Below are positions 1 through 9,529 of a stretch of 19,273 nt of DNA, piece by piece (the first letter of the stretch is position 1; each line of letters begins with the position of its first letter). The DNA comes from Saksenaea vasiformis B4078. Lineage: Eukaryota > Mucoromycota > Mucoromycetes > Mucorales > Saksenaeaceae. A model generated the notes under the pieces. The model was given only the letters and a program-made list of their open reading frames with translations, did not search any database and was not told where the DNA came from. Position numbers and translations under genes: made by a program. Where the stretch lies: contig JNDT01001275.1 in assembly GCA_000697055.1 (NCBI GenBank), positions 1 through 19,273 of the forward strand, given 5' to 3'.

Positions 1-568
1 CAAAAGACTGACACAACCGATTGCAACAGTGAAGGACACCATGACAAGTGATATTCTTCATTTCACCTTTGATACGACGACGTACCGTGGGAGACTTCGT
101 CGGTTGGTAACAGAAAATACATGTCTTTGATGACCTGAACTCATTAGTCATGGCTACTGGTATGTGCAGGTGACGTTGTTCACGCACCTTCTTACCACCT
201 CGTCGTAGATGCCTACCTATGGTTGACCCTACTCCTGTGCCACTGGTCCCAATGCAAAATACGGGCAGGATATCCGAGGACGTAGGATTGCTGGATTTAA
301 CAAATTGTCGTTCTTTAGATGCAAGTATAGCGTACGCCCGTTTGTTGCGGAGCTGTTGAGTTCTCGCTTTGTGGTTTGCCCTCCGAGAACGATAGAAATC
401 ACGTAACGGCTTGCGTGCATCACGACGTTTCTGGAAACGTACAGTGAGTTTCCTAATAAATGGAGCACAATCTCTTACCTTCTGTGCAGCAAGAACGTCA
501 TCTGCTGTGGTAGATTCCAAAGGAAATTTGCCCAAATCCTCTTCAATATTTAGAATAGATCGATTAAG
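1..568 (-). pseudogene. Fanzor relic: C-terminal RuvC half and zinc ribbon
   Basis: One frame is open from 568 (just after a TAG at 571-569) to the left edge, about 189 codons. It carries a strongly basic region (RKLTVRFQKRRDARKPLR), a turn-rich stretch (CIGTSGTGVGSTIGRHLRRG), TNEFRSSK, then CIFC and, 30 residues later, a second Cys cluster HCCNRLC. That is the TnpB/Fanzor zinc-ribbon layout, with Cys codons at 121-119, 112-110, 28-26, 25-23 and 13-11. The Glu in NEFRSSK (142-140) sits where TnpB and Fanzor proteins carry the conserved residue just before the ribbon, and is a candidate for the alternative catalytic glutamate described for Fanzors. The closing RuvC-III motif (RDxNAA-like) would follow immediately and lies outside the window. 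This is the best-preserved part of the relic. Confidence 0.75.
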
Positions 569-596
569 CTAACAGAACCATCAGTGTCACGATCGA

Positions 597-1030
597 TCAA
601 CCGCTGTAACTGACCTTTTTTCTTCGCTCACGATTTCGAGCGTGCTTCCTTGTGAAAGTTATTTCGTGCAATCTTTCGGCCTTCAGCCTAAATGGTTGCG
701 GAATTTTCATATCTTCTACGGTCAAAGGCACCTGCTGTGTATCTTCCAACTCTTCAAGAGCACTGTACTTGTTGTAGAGATCCATATAAAATTTGTATTC
801 CTCTGTTGTCAGCGGTACGGTTACCGACATCGTGCAGATTCCATAGTCGGTACCGGCAAACGTCAATGATCTCTTATCGTCACTTTCTGCCAATAGATTG
901 CTGATACCTAGACGTTCAACGGAATCACAGCAGCGTGGATTATCCCACGAGATTGGCATAGTCATTTTTGGTGGCTCCTTCGGCGGACCAGGATCTTTTG
1001 ATTGCCGCTTTATCTTTCGAACCAATGAAT
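597..1030 (-). pseudogene. Fanzor relic: RuvC-I segment and basic linker
   Basis: About 142 codons end in a TGA at 599-597. FAGTDYGICTMSV fits the RuvC-I pattern (hydrophobic-G-x-D-x-G-x-x-T), with the presumed catalytic Asp codon at 848-846. The end, TRKHARNRERRKK, is the basic segment that in this family leads into the next part of the nuclease. Past the Lys run the frame is lost, but another frame resumes at once (KGQLQRLIDRDTDGSVSLID) and a second shift near 565 leads into the C-terminal frame. At least two indels therefore separate RuvC-I from the zinc ribbon. The A-rich run at 617-623 is a plausible slippage site. There is no ATG at the 5' end of this frame, as expected for an internal piece. 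Confidence 0.68.
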
Positions 1031-1080
1031 AATTGCTGCACTTGCTCCTGCGCGTTTGTACTTACCTTATTCAAAAAGTA

Positions 1081-1735
1081 TCAGTCTTGTTTGAGATTTG
1101 CTAACTCTTTTTGACTTTTTAACAGCGACAACTGTGGATCGTTCCACGTCTGTCGCGCACTGACTAATCGATCAGATTCATCTCTTCTGGGCGAACGGCC
1201 TTCCAAACGCAAGTTATTATATTTGTTCTTCATTTCGTGCACCATGCGAGTATTCGTTTGTAATGTCTTATTTTCGGTACGAATAACTGCTTGCATATGT
1301 TTGATTCGTCCATTTACTGCTTCAATACCCTCTTCAATGGCTTCCTTCGAGAAGTTGTAGTCGATTCTTTCACCTTTTGACCATTTCGTCTTTCGTCGTT
1401 CATCGTACTTGGAAGAGACTGGCTGCCGTCCCGTAGTGACTACTTGTCCATCGAGGATCGCTGTACCAGAAGTAGTGATTGTTAGTCGATGCACAAATTC
1501 TAATCCATGCGCTCGGCATACTGCTTCAATTCTGCTTTGGTCAACAAAGCTATATAGCATCACTTCCTTCTTGATACGCGCTTCGTGAACCGATGTGATG
1601 GGATTGCCTTCTCGTTCGCAAACTTCGAAGCTACCTTTTCCGCAGAAAATCTTGTATATGGATGATTCGTCCAAGTGCAAGCTATGGATTGACGCTGGCG
1701 ATAGGTTGGAACCGTTGCTTGACAGAAATGTTCGT
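1081..1735 (-). pseudogene. Fanzor relic: central coiled-coil region
   Basis: This frame is open from about 1735 to a TGA at 1083-1081. It begins SNGSNLSPASIHSLHLDESS and continues through IYKIFCGKGSFEVCE and a Ser/Gly-containing strand region to a long charged helical stretch rich in Lys, Glu, Arg and Gln (codons about 1400-1090) that looks like a coiled coil. It overlaps the end of the preceding frame, and the natural join is near 1720-1735, where AAGYEHF passes into this frame. Downstream, 1080-1031 has a GTAAGT (1065-1060) that resembles a 5' splice site, but I found no credible acceptor within a normal distance. I infer a stop or indel rather than an intron. Confidence 0.55.
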
Positions 1736-2166
1736 ACCCTGCTGCTCGTAAGATAGCATTTCCGATGAATACGAATGGCGCTTGTAGTATGGGGTGATCA
1801 AAGACCCCATCCTCGACCTTTCTCGGTAGATAAGGCCGCAGCTTATTGGCGAGATCCTGAACTAATTCGACTTCTCTAGCTGTCAAGTCTTTTGTATGTG
1901 CCGCATCTTGCACATGCTTGTCTGCCACATCGCCTTCAAATTCTGAGGACAGCAGAGGTTGTTTGATAATTGCTTTCAATACGTTTAGCCTTGCGCGTGA
2001 AGGTTCTTTAACTTGTTTTTCCACCGCCTTTTCTTACTCTTACTCTTCCTCCTCTTCTTTTTCTTCTTCCTCAGCGTCCACCCATTCCTCACAGATATCC
2101 GCAATTTCACCATCAGTCAAGTCTTGTTTATCTAGTAGAGCAATAACACGGTCAGGTACCTATCAG
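1700..2166 (-). pseudogene. Fanzor relic: acidic tract and helical segment
   Basis: The frame reads VPDRVIALLDKQDLTDGE, then an acidic run (about 2085-2043, mostly Glu with two Lys). Two in-frame TAA codons follow (2042-2040 and 2036-2034), after which it stays open into EKQVKEPSRARLNVL and then LANKLRPYLPRKVEDGVFDH and AAGYEHF. The match in register across the two TAA codons shows that they are internal stops in a formerly open frame. Acidic low-complexity tracts of this kind are typical linkers. Upstream of 2166 the frame meets TGA and TAG. Confidence 0.55.
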
Positions 2167-2327
2167 ACCCGATAAACTTAAGTTAGCTACAATCGTGTCT
2201 TCCCTCTAGAGATGACCAACCTGGATATCTTCCGTGTCACTCGAGTGGACTTCGCCACTACCCTCGGAGATCCTCTCAGGTTCATGAACTTGGTCAACCG
2301 CGGCATCCTGATAACGAAATCATCACA

Positions 2328-2790
2328 TCAGTTGTAGCTGTGTCGTACTTTCTTTATACATGCCTCTTTAAGTGTCTGTAACAATGTGCCAAATGTATAG
2401 ATCCTTTCGAGTGACCTTTCTGTCTTCCCTTCATGGCTTGTTTGTAAGCCATCAGCCAACTCTTTCATTCCTTTCCGTATTCCTCGCTTGCATCTCTTTT
2501 TACTTGGCGTAGCAGGTACTTCACGCTTCTCATCTTTGCGTGCATGTCTTTCCTCAGTCAGTTTAGCACGGTATGCCGTCCATTTTGCTTCACGATTCGG
2601 CACAAGATGAATCCGAAGGAGGACCCGGCACACGTGTTCCAACGTCTTATGAAAGACGCGTCCTTCCCACGTTTTTCACATTGGTGGCGTATTCTCGGAT
2701 CGCTGTTACAATCGTTGTAGATATTTTTTGTGGCGGCGGAGCGATGTTGATTTAACCCAAACTCTTGCATAATTGCGTCCAACTGTGGTG
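2328..2790 (-). pseudogene. Fanzor relic: segment around LLRIHLVPNREAK
   Basis: Three overlapping frames each hold a piece of one protein. The first contains LDAIMQEFGLNQHRSAATKN, the second IREYATNVKNV, and the third VCRVLLRIHLVPNREAKWTA followed by a Lys/Arg-rich tail ending in a TAA at 2330-2328. The pieces are in the right order with little overlap, so two frameshifts within about 130 bp explain the pattern (near 2700 and 2645). The tail from about 2560 down is basic and helical. I know this kind of segment only from large mucoralean proteins of this type and cannot assign it a separate function. Confidence 0.5.
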
Positions 2791-2872
2791 CTTGTCGAGG
2801 TGGTATCTGCTGCGAGTCATGAAATATGAATGGAGAAATTGCAGATAATTCTACGAAAGGAAATCGTAAGCA

Positions 2873-3340
2873 TCATCGGCTTTGCCTAGAAGTTGCTGTC
2901 AGATGGTTCTGTAGTCCAGGATCTAGTGGTAGTACGACATTGTTGGTACTATTTGTGGTTCGTTTGACAAATTCTTTCGGAAATACAGAGGACATGTCAA
3001 ATTCTTTCCGGCTACCTGTGTCGGTTCGTACAGAAGGAAAGCCTTCACGGGAATACTGCAATAGCTTCAAGTACGCTATCATAGACAGCTCTGAAATGTC
3101 ATCTGTCAACTCGATCGCTGTTTCAAGTATTGTAGCTGAAAGTCTTTCCCTCGCTTCTTTAGAAAGATCTTCGCGAAAGATTCGCGTCACGGGTGCAGTA
3201 CAGGTTTTGTACTTCGGCTGAAGTTTGCTGGCCTTTCCTGCTTTCTTCTTTCCCTTCTTATCCTTCTGCCTGGATGTGCTCCCTTCAGGAGCGTCTTTTC
3301 GTACCCATTGATACGTATCTTGAAAGTTCTCCACGACACA
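2873..3340 (-). pseudogene. Fanzor relic: N-terminal helical segment
   Basis: An open frame of about 153 codons. After a Lys-rich stretch (residues 20-40, possibly a nuclear localisation signal: RQKDKKGKKKAGK) it has an amphipathic helical region, LSKEARERLSATILETAIEL, followed by ISELSMIAYLKLLQ. It ends in a Ser/Thr/Asn-rich segment (FPKEFVKRTTNSTNNVVLPL). The preceding frame ends with a stop at 3349-3347 and this one picks up immediately, so the break is a stop or a short indel. Nuclear targeting would suit a DNA-cutting enzyme, but that is inference. Confidence 0.5.
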
Positions 3341-3346
3341 TGCTTG

Positions 3347-3747
3347 TCATTGCTCAAGGTAGTTGTAGTTTATCGTTGCTAATGTGCTCTTGATCTGTGG
3401 TACGGTGACGCTCAAGTCCTGCGTATGCTTTGCAATGTCTACCGCTTTGGAAAGTACTCCCCTTGGCAGTCTTTCGACACTAATGACACTATCCCATATA
3501 GTACCGTAGCTTTCTTCGTCAGGTCTTTTCCGTATTTCCTCTTCCAATCGATTCTTCATGGATAGATAGAGTATATCTTCGCAAACGTCCGTCTGAAGCA
3601 ATTCTGTTCGCTTTCTTTTTTTCCCTTTTTGGGTATCGCATAACTTTGCCACTGGGATATTCGAAGGGGTTACTGGATTATGCGTTTTTTTTCTGTCTGC
3701 TTTCTTTTCGTCCCACCACGTAGTACATAAAAGGATGATGTACCTTC
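3347..3747 (-). pseudogene. Fanzor relic: N-terminal basic region
   Basis: A frame is open from about 3745 to a TAG at 3349-3347. It contains a basic stretch (TQKGKKRKR, a likely nuclear localisation signal) and then an acidic/basic helical region (MKNRLEEEIRKRPDEESYG) ending in YLEQ just before the stop. No convincing ATG begins it; the codon at 3652 is GTG. The next upstream frame (3670-4205) overlaps it and ends in a similar Lys/Arg-rich sequence. The two may therefore have been one continuous protein, separated now by an indel near the T-run at 3685-3692. Confidence 0.45.
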
Positions 3748-4205
3748 ATAGGACGATATGTAGTAAAACAAAGCTACTGCGATTGGTCCGCTGCTATATT
3801 TGATGATCTTCGTGCGACTGGAAAACAAGTATATTTGGAGATTGGAATGATTTGCTATCAAATACAACAGCAAGTGTGGTTCGGTGATTGCAATTGGTTC
3901 GAGAGTGGTGTCAAATTTCAGCGCGAAGTCGTGGGTACCAAAAGTCTGTGCAGAAACTACGTCAAAGGCGACATCATTGGCCGAGTTGTCGATCACCAAG
4001 CCATTATGTTGCAATTTTTTCAAAGCAGCTTTTGTACTTTCGTTTGCTAGTGGACACCGTCTAATAGCTTGGTACGCTTCCTCAATCTTTTCAGTAAATA
4101 CCACCATCGCAGGATCTGGAGTTTCTGTACATCCAAATACGCTGCCTCTGCACACCACCCATAATCGATCATAAAATAATCGTACAAACTGTGATCCATG
4201 GAAAA
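3670..4205 (-). pseudogene. Unrecognised minus-strand reading frame upstream of the Fanzor relic
   Basis: This frame is open from about 4280 to a TAA at 3672-3670. The first ATG is at 4110-4108, giving 146 codons, but protein-like sequence starts earlier (GSQFVRLFYDRLWVV at about 4197). It has a helical start (FTEKIEEAYQAIRRCPL), a middle with FDVVSAQTFG, a hydrophobic EPHLLLYLIANHSNLQIYLF, then GPIAVALFYYISSYEG and a basic tail. Alternation of a helical N-half and a strand-rich C-half loosely recalls cysteine-protease (OTU-like) domains carried on transposons, but I see no Cys-His pair in the right places and do not assign it. It could be the original N-terminus of the Fanzor-type protein or a separate element gene. 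Confidence 0.4.
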
Positions 4206-6430
4206 GAAAATAAAAATGTATACAGGTGGTTTTGATGGATAGGATAACAGTAAGAAAGAGAAAGGTTTATTCCAGAGCTATAGGAAATGTTGTCAATTAC
4301 GACTGTCAGAAATAATGTTACGAGTCACTGGTCCCGGTGACATCAAAGACCTTTTACTTGCGCAAATGGATGTCATCACCCGCTTTTATCTCCAATGATT
4401 AAAAAAAAAACGGAAAGAGAATGATGAAAAAGATACCGATACATGCAGTACAATAATAAGTAATGACTAAGGTACAATGATCTACTCACCAGGCACTCTG
4501 CTGTGTCCGGTCTCATGTCTGCTTATCATCTGCCTCTACCACCAACAATCTTAACAGAGTTCTCTCGATTAATCTCAAGGTGCTTTCTACCTTATATTGA
4601 CTGGGTACAACCAATAAGAGAAAACAAGATGATAATAGAGGTCGTTATTGGATGAAGAGAAAAAGATACTACTCGATAAAGACACTAAATAAAATGTCAG
4701 TTATCTTTTATCATAGTGCTAGTTGCCACTTTAGCTTCGCTCAATAGCAATCGTTGTACGGGAAATAATAAAAAAAGACAGAGAAGGAGCCAGTGAATAA
4801 TATATCTTTTAATTGATAATGCTCGATCAGTGCCTTTCGGTGCTGAGAGAAGTTCACTCCAAAAAAAATGCTTGGATCTCCGTTGCGCTCTGGTAAACAA
4901 TTTTTGTTCGTTCATTTTCCCGTCCGGTATAGCAGGTCGTTGAACGACTTGCAAATGTATGAAGTTCTAAAGAAACTCTAACTATTGCGGAGGAGTGCCT
5001 AAGGGAGTGCTCCACGAAATTCTGCTTCATTAAACCATAGCAAAATTGGATGAGATCGAAGGAGCTATTGGTTTTAGGCATGTAAGCCTTTGTTATCGAT
5101 GATCATGACGGAAGGCTCTGTTTCGGTTAAATAAAATCTTGTTTGACGTAGTTGCTCCTCTGGCAAGTCTCGCATCCAGACAGGCAAACGGTGGAGGTAG
5201 GGTTACGGTGAAGAAAATACAGTACAGTATCATCATTAAGTTACTAATATGAGCACATCTTTTATCAAACTCTAACATTACAGTCAGCATATATCTTTAA
5301 GCCCTGAAAAAAAGAAAGATGCTAGGACGGATTACAGCAAACAAGAACTGTCTATTGTACGTCCGTAGAGAATAGGATGACACATCTCGCACTGCTGCAT
5401 ACATATACGGTAATACAGCGCTGCAAATTACCTGCGTACATACACGCCATGCGTTGATCCGTCGCGAACGACACTGTTCGAATCGAGCGTATCATCTCGT
5501 AGCTGTCTCAGAACACCGATTTCCAAGTGGTAATAGCACCGCAATTGTTACGCAACTAATTTACGACTGGATATTTTTGTGAACATGACGCACCGTGGAG
5601 CAGATATTTGATCATATACTGACGAAAAGTAGAAATCCTTCAGAGCCATAAAACTGATAACACTGTAAAGGTATTTTGAATACACATTCGCGTCATCCAA
5701 ACATTACTTTGGGTCGATACTACCAAATTTTTATGTTGTGTATACCAGTTTTGCGTCCATCGAGGGGCTGCGTTGATGTAAGTAGTGTATGAATTTGTTG
5801 CCAACTGATGTATTAACGAACGCATACTTGATTCTTTTTTTAGCGTAAAAGTGACTCCTCGTGGACGCAAAATTTATACAGAATAACGTAAAAACTTGTT
5901 CAATAAACATTATCACATTGTGCTCGTTGATATTATCTATTTTCACGGTCATGTAGAAGGTTTACGCAGATTAGACGATTTTATTGCTGATAATCTAACT
6001 CATCAACTATTGTTCCCAGATTAAGATTGTTTTTTTATATGGTTTCTTGGAAAGACGAAGTTCCACATTACGTCCTTGCGTCAGTCTTGGCTCCACAGCC
6101 ACCTTAGATAGGGAATTATATGTATTCCGGGTATATCCGATCTGTTGGTCGAAAATTTTGTCATTTGATATGTATCAAAAAATCGAAATGACACAAATGA
6201 CGGGAAAGTAGAGGTACAAAATTTTTTTACTTTGCCTTTTTATGGAAAGCAAACTTGACACAGTTATCGTACTAAACAAGCTACGTACAATATTCAGTTG
6301 TTCTTTTTATTCATGAGAAAGCAAGATAAAATTTACAAGGAAGCTCTCTCTAAATATAGAAGAAAAAAAAGAGAAAGCATTTGGAAGTGAGATAAAGGTG
6401 GAAGGGTTGCAATGATAAGTTAATGGAAAT
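4206..6430. other. Intergenic stretch without a recognisable gene
   Basis: I checked all frames. The longest open stretches (up to about 85 codons at 4697-4954 and 5640-5952, minus) have no family resemblance and look like chance. Short A and T runs are frequent. A 7-bp inverted repeat, TTTGATA / TATCAAA with a 2-nt gap, lies near 6164-6179. The last ~120 bp before 6430 is the 3' flank of the reductase gene. Confidence 0.6.
6306..6311 (-). terminator. Candidate polyadenylation signal AATAAA for the reductase gene
   Basis: The minus strand reads AATAAA here, about 120 bp beyond the reductase stop codon and followed by an A-rich sequence. Position and sequence suit a fungal polyadenylation signal, although fungal signals are loose. 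Confidence 0.4.
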
Positions 6431-6432
6431 GG

Positions 6433-7457
6433 TTAATAGAAGATTGGTAATTTTTGAGCGTTGACCATGGGATCGTTGAATCGGAGGCCCATGTCGAGCT
6501 GGTTGATAGCTTGAACATCTTCTTCATCCATCTTCCAGTTGAGGGAGTCAAGGTTGATCTTCATGCGATCAATATTCATGCTCTTGGGGACAACGGCAAC
6601 GTTGCGTTCAAGAGACCAGCGCAGAGCGACTTGGGAGGGTGGGCGGTTGTACTTGGCTGCGATATCCTTGATAACTGGGTTTTCAAAGAGTGGTTCGACA
6701 GATTTGGCGCGCTTTGATCCAGTAGAGACAAAGGAAGTGGGACCAAAAGAGGAATAGGCAGTTACGGCAATGCCTTGCGACTGGACCCAGCGGACAAGAT
6801 GTTCTTGCTGGAGATAGGGGTGCAGCTCAACTTGCAATAGCGAAGGCTTGATTTTGGCATAGGTCAACATATCCATAAGAAGCTGGACGTTGAAGTTGGA
6901 GACACCAATGTTGCGTGCGAGGCCTGCCTCGACAAGCTTTTCCATTTCAGCCCAGCATTCATGCATGGGTGCACGATCGAGTGTGATAACTTCTTCACCG
7001 GGCTGATACCAACCGGGAGGATACTTCTCTTCGATGGGAACGTACTTAAGAGGAAGTGGGACTAGAAGACAATAAATAATATTAGCTGTGTGTTCAGTTA
7101 CATTTAAAGAGACTCACAGTGAACAAGGAACATATCAACGTAATCGAGGCCCAAGTCCTGGAGTTGCTTTTCCAAGGCCTTACGGACATGTTCTTTCTTG
7201 TGATAGGTGCTCCATAGCTTGGTTGTCACAAAGATATCTTCGCGTTTGACGATACCAGCGTCAATTGCCTTTTTGATACCTTTGCCGACGGCAACTTCGT
7301 TTTTATAGTTGCTAGCACAGTCGATCAAGCGATAGCCGACTTTAATAGCGTTGTAGATAGTCTCGGGAGCATCTTTGGGATCCAATTTCCAAGTGCCATA
7401 GCCAATCATGGGCATCTTGTCGCCAGAGGGTTGAAGAGGAAGGTATTCGATGGTCAT
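6433..7457 (-). CDS. xyl1: Aldo-keto reductase, D-xylose reductase type
   Basis: An NAD(P)H-dependent cytosolic reductase that turns aldoses such as D-xylose into polyols (xylitol), the first step of fungal pentose use. There are two exons, 7457-7118 and 7061-6433, with a 56-nt intron (GTGAGT...CTTCTAG, 7117-7062). The spliced frame is exact and encodes 322 residues, the normal size for the family (about 320). The AKR tetrad is complete: Asp in RLIDCASNY, Tyr in the same motif, Lys in TTKLW and His in LVHFP, which spans the splice. Family hallmarks follow in order: EEKYPPGWY, IGVSNFNVQLL, LLQVELHPYLQQ, AYSSFGP, VPKSMNIDRM (cofactor loop with Lys-Ser and Arg) and LRFNDP near the end, which ends in KLPIFY. 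The start ATG follows a CA-rich leader and TATA box. It could equally be called a glycerol or L-arabinose reductase paralogue; the xylose reductase resemblance is strong throughout. Confidence 0.92.
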
Positions 7458-7488
7458 GTTGTTGTCGTTGCTGTTGTTGTTGTTGTAA
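7457..7488 (-). repeat. CAA-type simple repeat in the reductase 5' leader
   Basis: Directly upstream of the ATG the minus strand is a run of CAA triplets with CAG and CGA interruptions. Such A/C-rich unstructured leaders are common before highly expressed fungal genes and would favour ribosome scanning. Confidence 0.7.
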
Positions 7489-7538
7489 ATTAGAAGAAGT
7501 AGTTGATTGTTGTTTCAATCGAAAAGATAGACGAGGGG

Positions 7539-7549
7539 GTATATATAGA
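7539..7549 (-). promoter_or_regulatory. TATA box of the reductase gene
   Basis: The minus strand reads CTATATATACC about 85-90 bp upstream of the ATG. A CCCCCT (stress-element-like) lies immediately downstream of it, followed by a pyrimidine/purine leader. The spacing is normal for a fungal TATA promoter. Confidence 0.6.
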
Positions 7550-7559
7550 TAAATCGCGT

Positions 7560-8560
7560 ACTTTTTTTTTTTTTTACTTTTTTCGTCATGCACACTCTGG
7601 AAGCGGGGCACGCTAATTGCTTACCATTAGATATGTTCAGGTGAGTGCCCCGACCAAGGATTCGGAATCAAGTTGGACTTCGCCGGAACTTGTGGATGAT
7701 GGCTCGCTAGGGATAGTACCTTATAGAGGTTAGATCCTGATTCCCCAGATTATTGCACGACCAGCCTATAGGAACCCGTGCCACCGTCTGAGTCCTATTG
7801 GAAGAGGGCAGGACCCCTAAAAAAACATGTGCGTCCCCGCTTCTCTGATTTCTTGATAAAAAAAATCCAGCCCTCTCATTTTTCTGGCTGATATGGATCT
7901 ACGTCATAATTTTCGTCGGAGATAGGATTCGGAAGTGTGCCCCTTCTTCCCCTTTTCCCCTTTTTCCCACACAGTGACACTAGTCGACCGGCCCGCCCTT
8001 CCAGTCTCTTTTTTTTTTAGAAGCTGTCCGTTGATAGAATTTAGTACTCCGGGCCATTCGGTCGCAAATATACATCAATTGTCCGGGTGGCAGTCCGGTC
8101 TAAACTTTACTTTAGCTTTATCTTTAGCAAATCATATGCGAGCCATGCATTGGCCCTCTCCTTCGCACTATGCGGATCATTGCAAATAATTCAAAGTTTA
8201 GAATTATGCATTGAAAGTTATGTTGTATATTCATAAGAAAAAGGTTTAATCGATAAGGATATATTCTAACAGAAAAGGAGATAGAGAAGTATAATGGTGG
8301 AAAATAGCGGTATCAGTGATTTTTTCTGGAAATGATCATTTGCATAAAATAGTGCTTTGTTTGTTGGCTATACAGGGAATTTGCAGAATCGATCTGAACC
8401 AGTTCTTTTTTTCTGTGTTAGAAAATAAAGATAAAGTTTACAGATACCAAGTGATAGGTTGCCTTTCATTCTTTCCATGTGTCAGGTACCCGACATCAAT
8501 TTCCCTATCATGGAAATCGTCTTTTTTTTTTTTCGCTCTCGTATGTTGACACAGTGACTT
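7560..8560. other. Upstream region of the reductase gene, no coding
   Basis: No gene is supported. In the reductase direction the region holds a CCAAT box (minus, about 7790-7800) and AGGGG at about 7816-7821. On the plus strand there is a pyrimidine-rich stretch at 7935-7975 with repeated CCCCTT/CCCCTTTT units resembling the stress-response element core CCCCT. Long T runs occur at 7562-7574, 8010-8018 and 8521-8532. Whether these sites act is unknown. Confidence 0.4.
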
Positions 8561-8564
8561 CATT

Positions 8565-8790
8565 ATCATCGTAATTTGAACTCTGATGATGAAAAGATAC
8601 CGACTAATACACCCTTCATGTTCAGCAAACCAACTCCTTGCATATCAATAAACAGCTGTTCATCTTCGATACCACTTCGCTTCAATCAGATGGTTACACA
8701 AACCATCGTCTTTTCAGCTACTGCTAACCTCCTCACCTCACTTGGGCAACCATCCCTTCTTCTAATTATTCAACATAAATCCACGTCTTA
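8565..8790 (-). pseudogene. Possible protein relic, unrecognised
   Basis: A minus-strand frame reads VRRLAVAEKTMVCVTI, one TGA, then LKRSGIEDEQLFIDMQGVGL and LNMKGVLVGIFSSSEFKLR before two stops. The composition, with well-spaced hydrophobic, Gly and charged residues, looks more like decayed coding than chance. There is no start, no motif I recognise and no intact neighbour. It may belong with the fragment at 9129-9525 on the same strand. Confidence 0.25.
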
Positions 8791-9128
8791 ATACACACAT
8801 AAAAAGGCATTGACATCTCGGCAAACGTCAATGTATGCTATCAGTGGCACGTAGATTTTTTATGCTTTCGTAATAATTTGCCTTTTTCAAGGGTCAATGC
8901 GCTGCAGGGAACCAGATAGCATGCAGTTATAAAATAATAATAGCTTTTGAAACCACTCCCGAGAAAATAACGCATGTTTTCATTGGAGTCTGTCATTGTG
9001 CAGCGTGTAATTTACACTAGCTGGAAACACTTTCCACCGTGGCTTATCATCGCCACGTCGAAACACCGAAACGATGGAGAAGAACAACCACACTTTCTAA
9101 TTTGTGCTACAAGCGCCAACTTCGTTTT

Positions 9129-9525
9129 CTACACAGCCAATAGGATTAGATAATTACGAACGAAACCATAACATATGACGATTTTTTTTTCTTTTTTGCT
9201 GCTATCGTTATTACCAGTGCGTCCTTTTTTTCTTCTTTGGTCGTAGAAAATTGACGCGTCAGGAGACTCTTGCCTTGTGAACGTCAATGCTCCTATCGGC
9301 AAATCACTATCAATTGTGTACCAGGGTAATTTGGTCCAGTTATCATTGTGCTTGGGGATAAGGTTTGTGCATATTACTTTATCACCAGGCACCCAGCATC
9401 ACTTTTCCTATTGTGGAATCAGTGATATCATGGATGAGTTGAGTCGGATTAGGGCCAATGGATCAGCCGGCATGTTATCGATAGACCTACAGAAACTATT
9501 TTCAATTCAATCCGTGGGAGAATAG
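9129..9525 (-). pseudogene. Possible protein relic, unrecognised
   Basis: In the minus direction the frame reads DNMPADPLALIRLNSSMISL, two stops, then CWVPGDKVICTNLIPKHNDN, WTKLPWYTIDSDLPIGALTF and SPDASIFYDQRRKKGR before it dissolves into A/T-rich noise. Codon-like composition persists across the stops, so this looks like a dead coding segment. I do not recognise the family. A further minus-strand open stretch at 9573-9773 (containing YYERWFGNTTFVSYGEDD) could be its upstream part. Confidence 0.3.
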
Positions 9526-9529
9526 CATG

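Larger units (their letters stand above)
1..3748 (-). pseudogene. Decayed Fanzor-type (eukaryotic TnpB-like) nuclease gene, 3' end off the left edge
   Basis: Fanzors are TnpB relatives carried on eukaryotic mobile elements. They cut DNA guided by an RNA, using a split RuvC domain with a zinc ribbon. Read from high to low coordinates, the minus strand gives a succession of frames that look like one long protein: a Lys-rich N-terminus, helical segments, a segment around LRIHLVPNREAK, an acidic tract, a coiled-coil middle, a RuvC-I motif (FAGTDYGICT), a basic linker (TRKHARNRERRK), the motif TNEFRSSK and a Cys4 zinc ribbon. The frame changes many times (near 3345, 2790-2640, 2330, 2042-2034, 1735, 1080, 605 and 565), so the gene is dead here unless many introns are hidden. 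I recognise the layout from large mucoralean hypothetical proteins, and the nuclease assignment rests on the last ~330 residues. The final RuvC Asp and any guide-RNA locus would lie left of position 1. Confidence 0.72.

Noticed and set aside
1031..1080. GTAAGT at 1065-1060 as the donor of an intron in the Fanzor relic.
   Set aside because: The only nearby AG acceptors give introns of 18 or 30 nt and do not clearly restore the frame; decay explains the break better.
4697..5290. Overlapping minus-strand open stretches of 65-85 codons.
   Set aside because: No family resemblance, A/T-biased composition, no supporting promoter or intron signals.
5465..5495. GTTCGAATC near 5477, resembling a tRNA T-loop.
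   Set aside because: The flanking bases do not pair into a T-stem, and no acceptor or anticodon arm fits around it.
854..8833. An identical 15-mer CGGCAAACGTCAATG at 854-868 (Fanzor relic) and 8819-8833, where it also forms a CATTGAC/GTCAATG inverted repeat.
   Set aside because: Flanking sequences do not match, and one such 15-base coincidence in 19 kb is not very unlikely.
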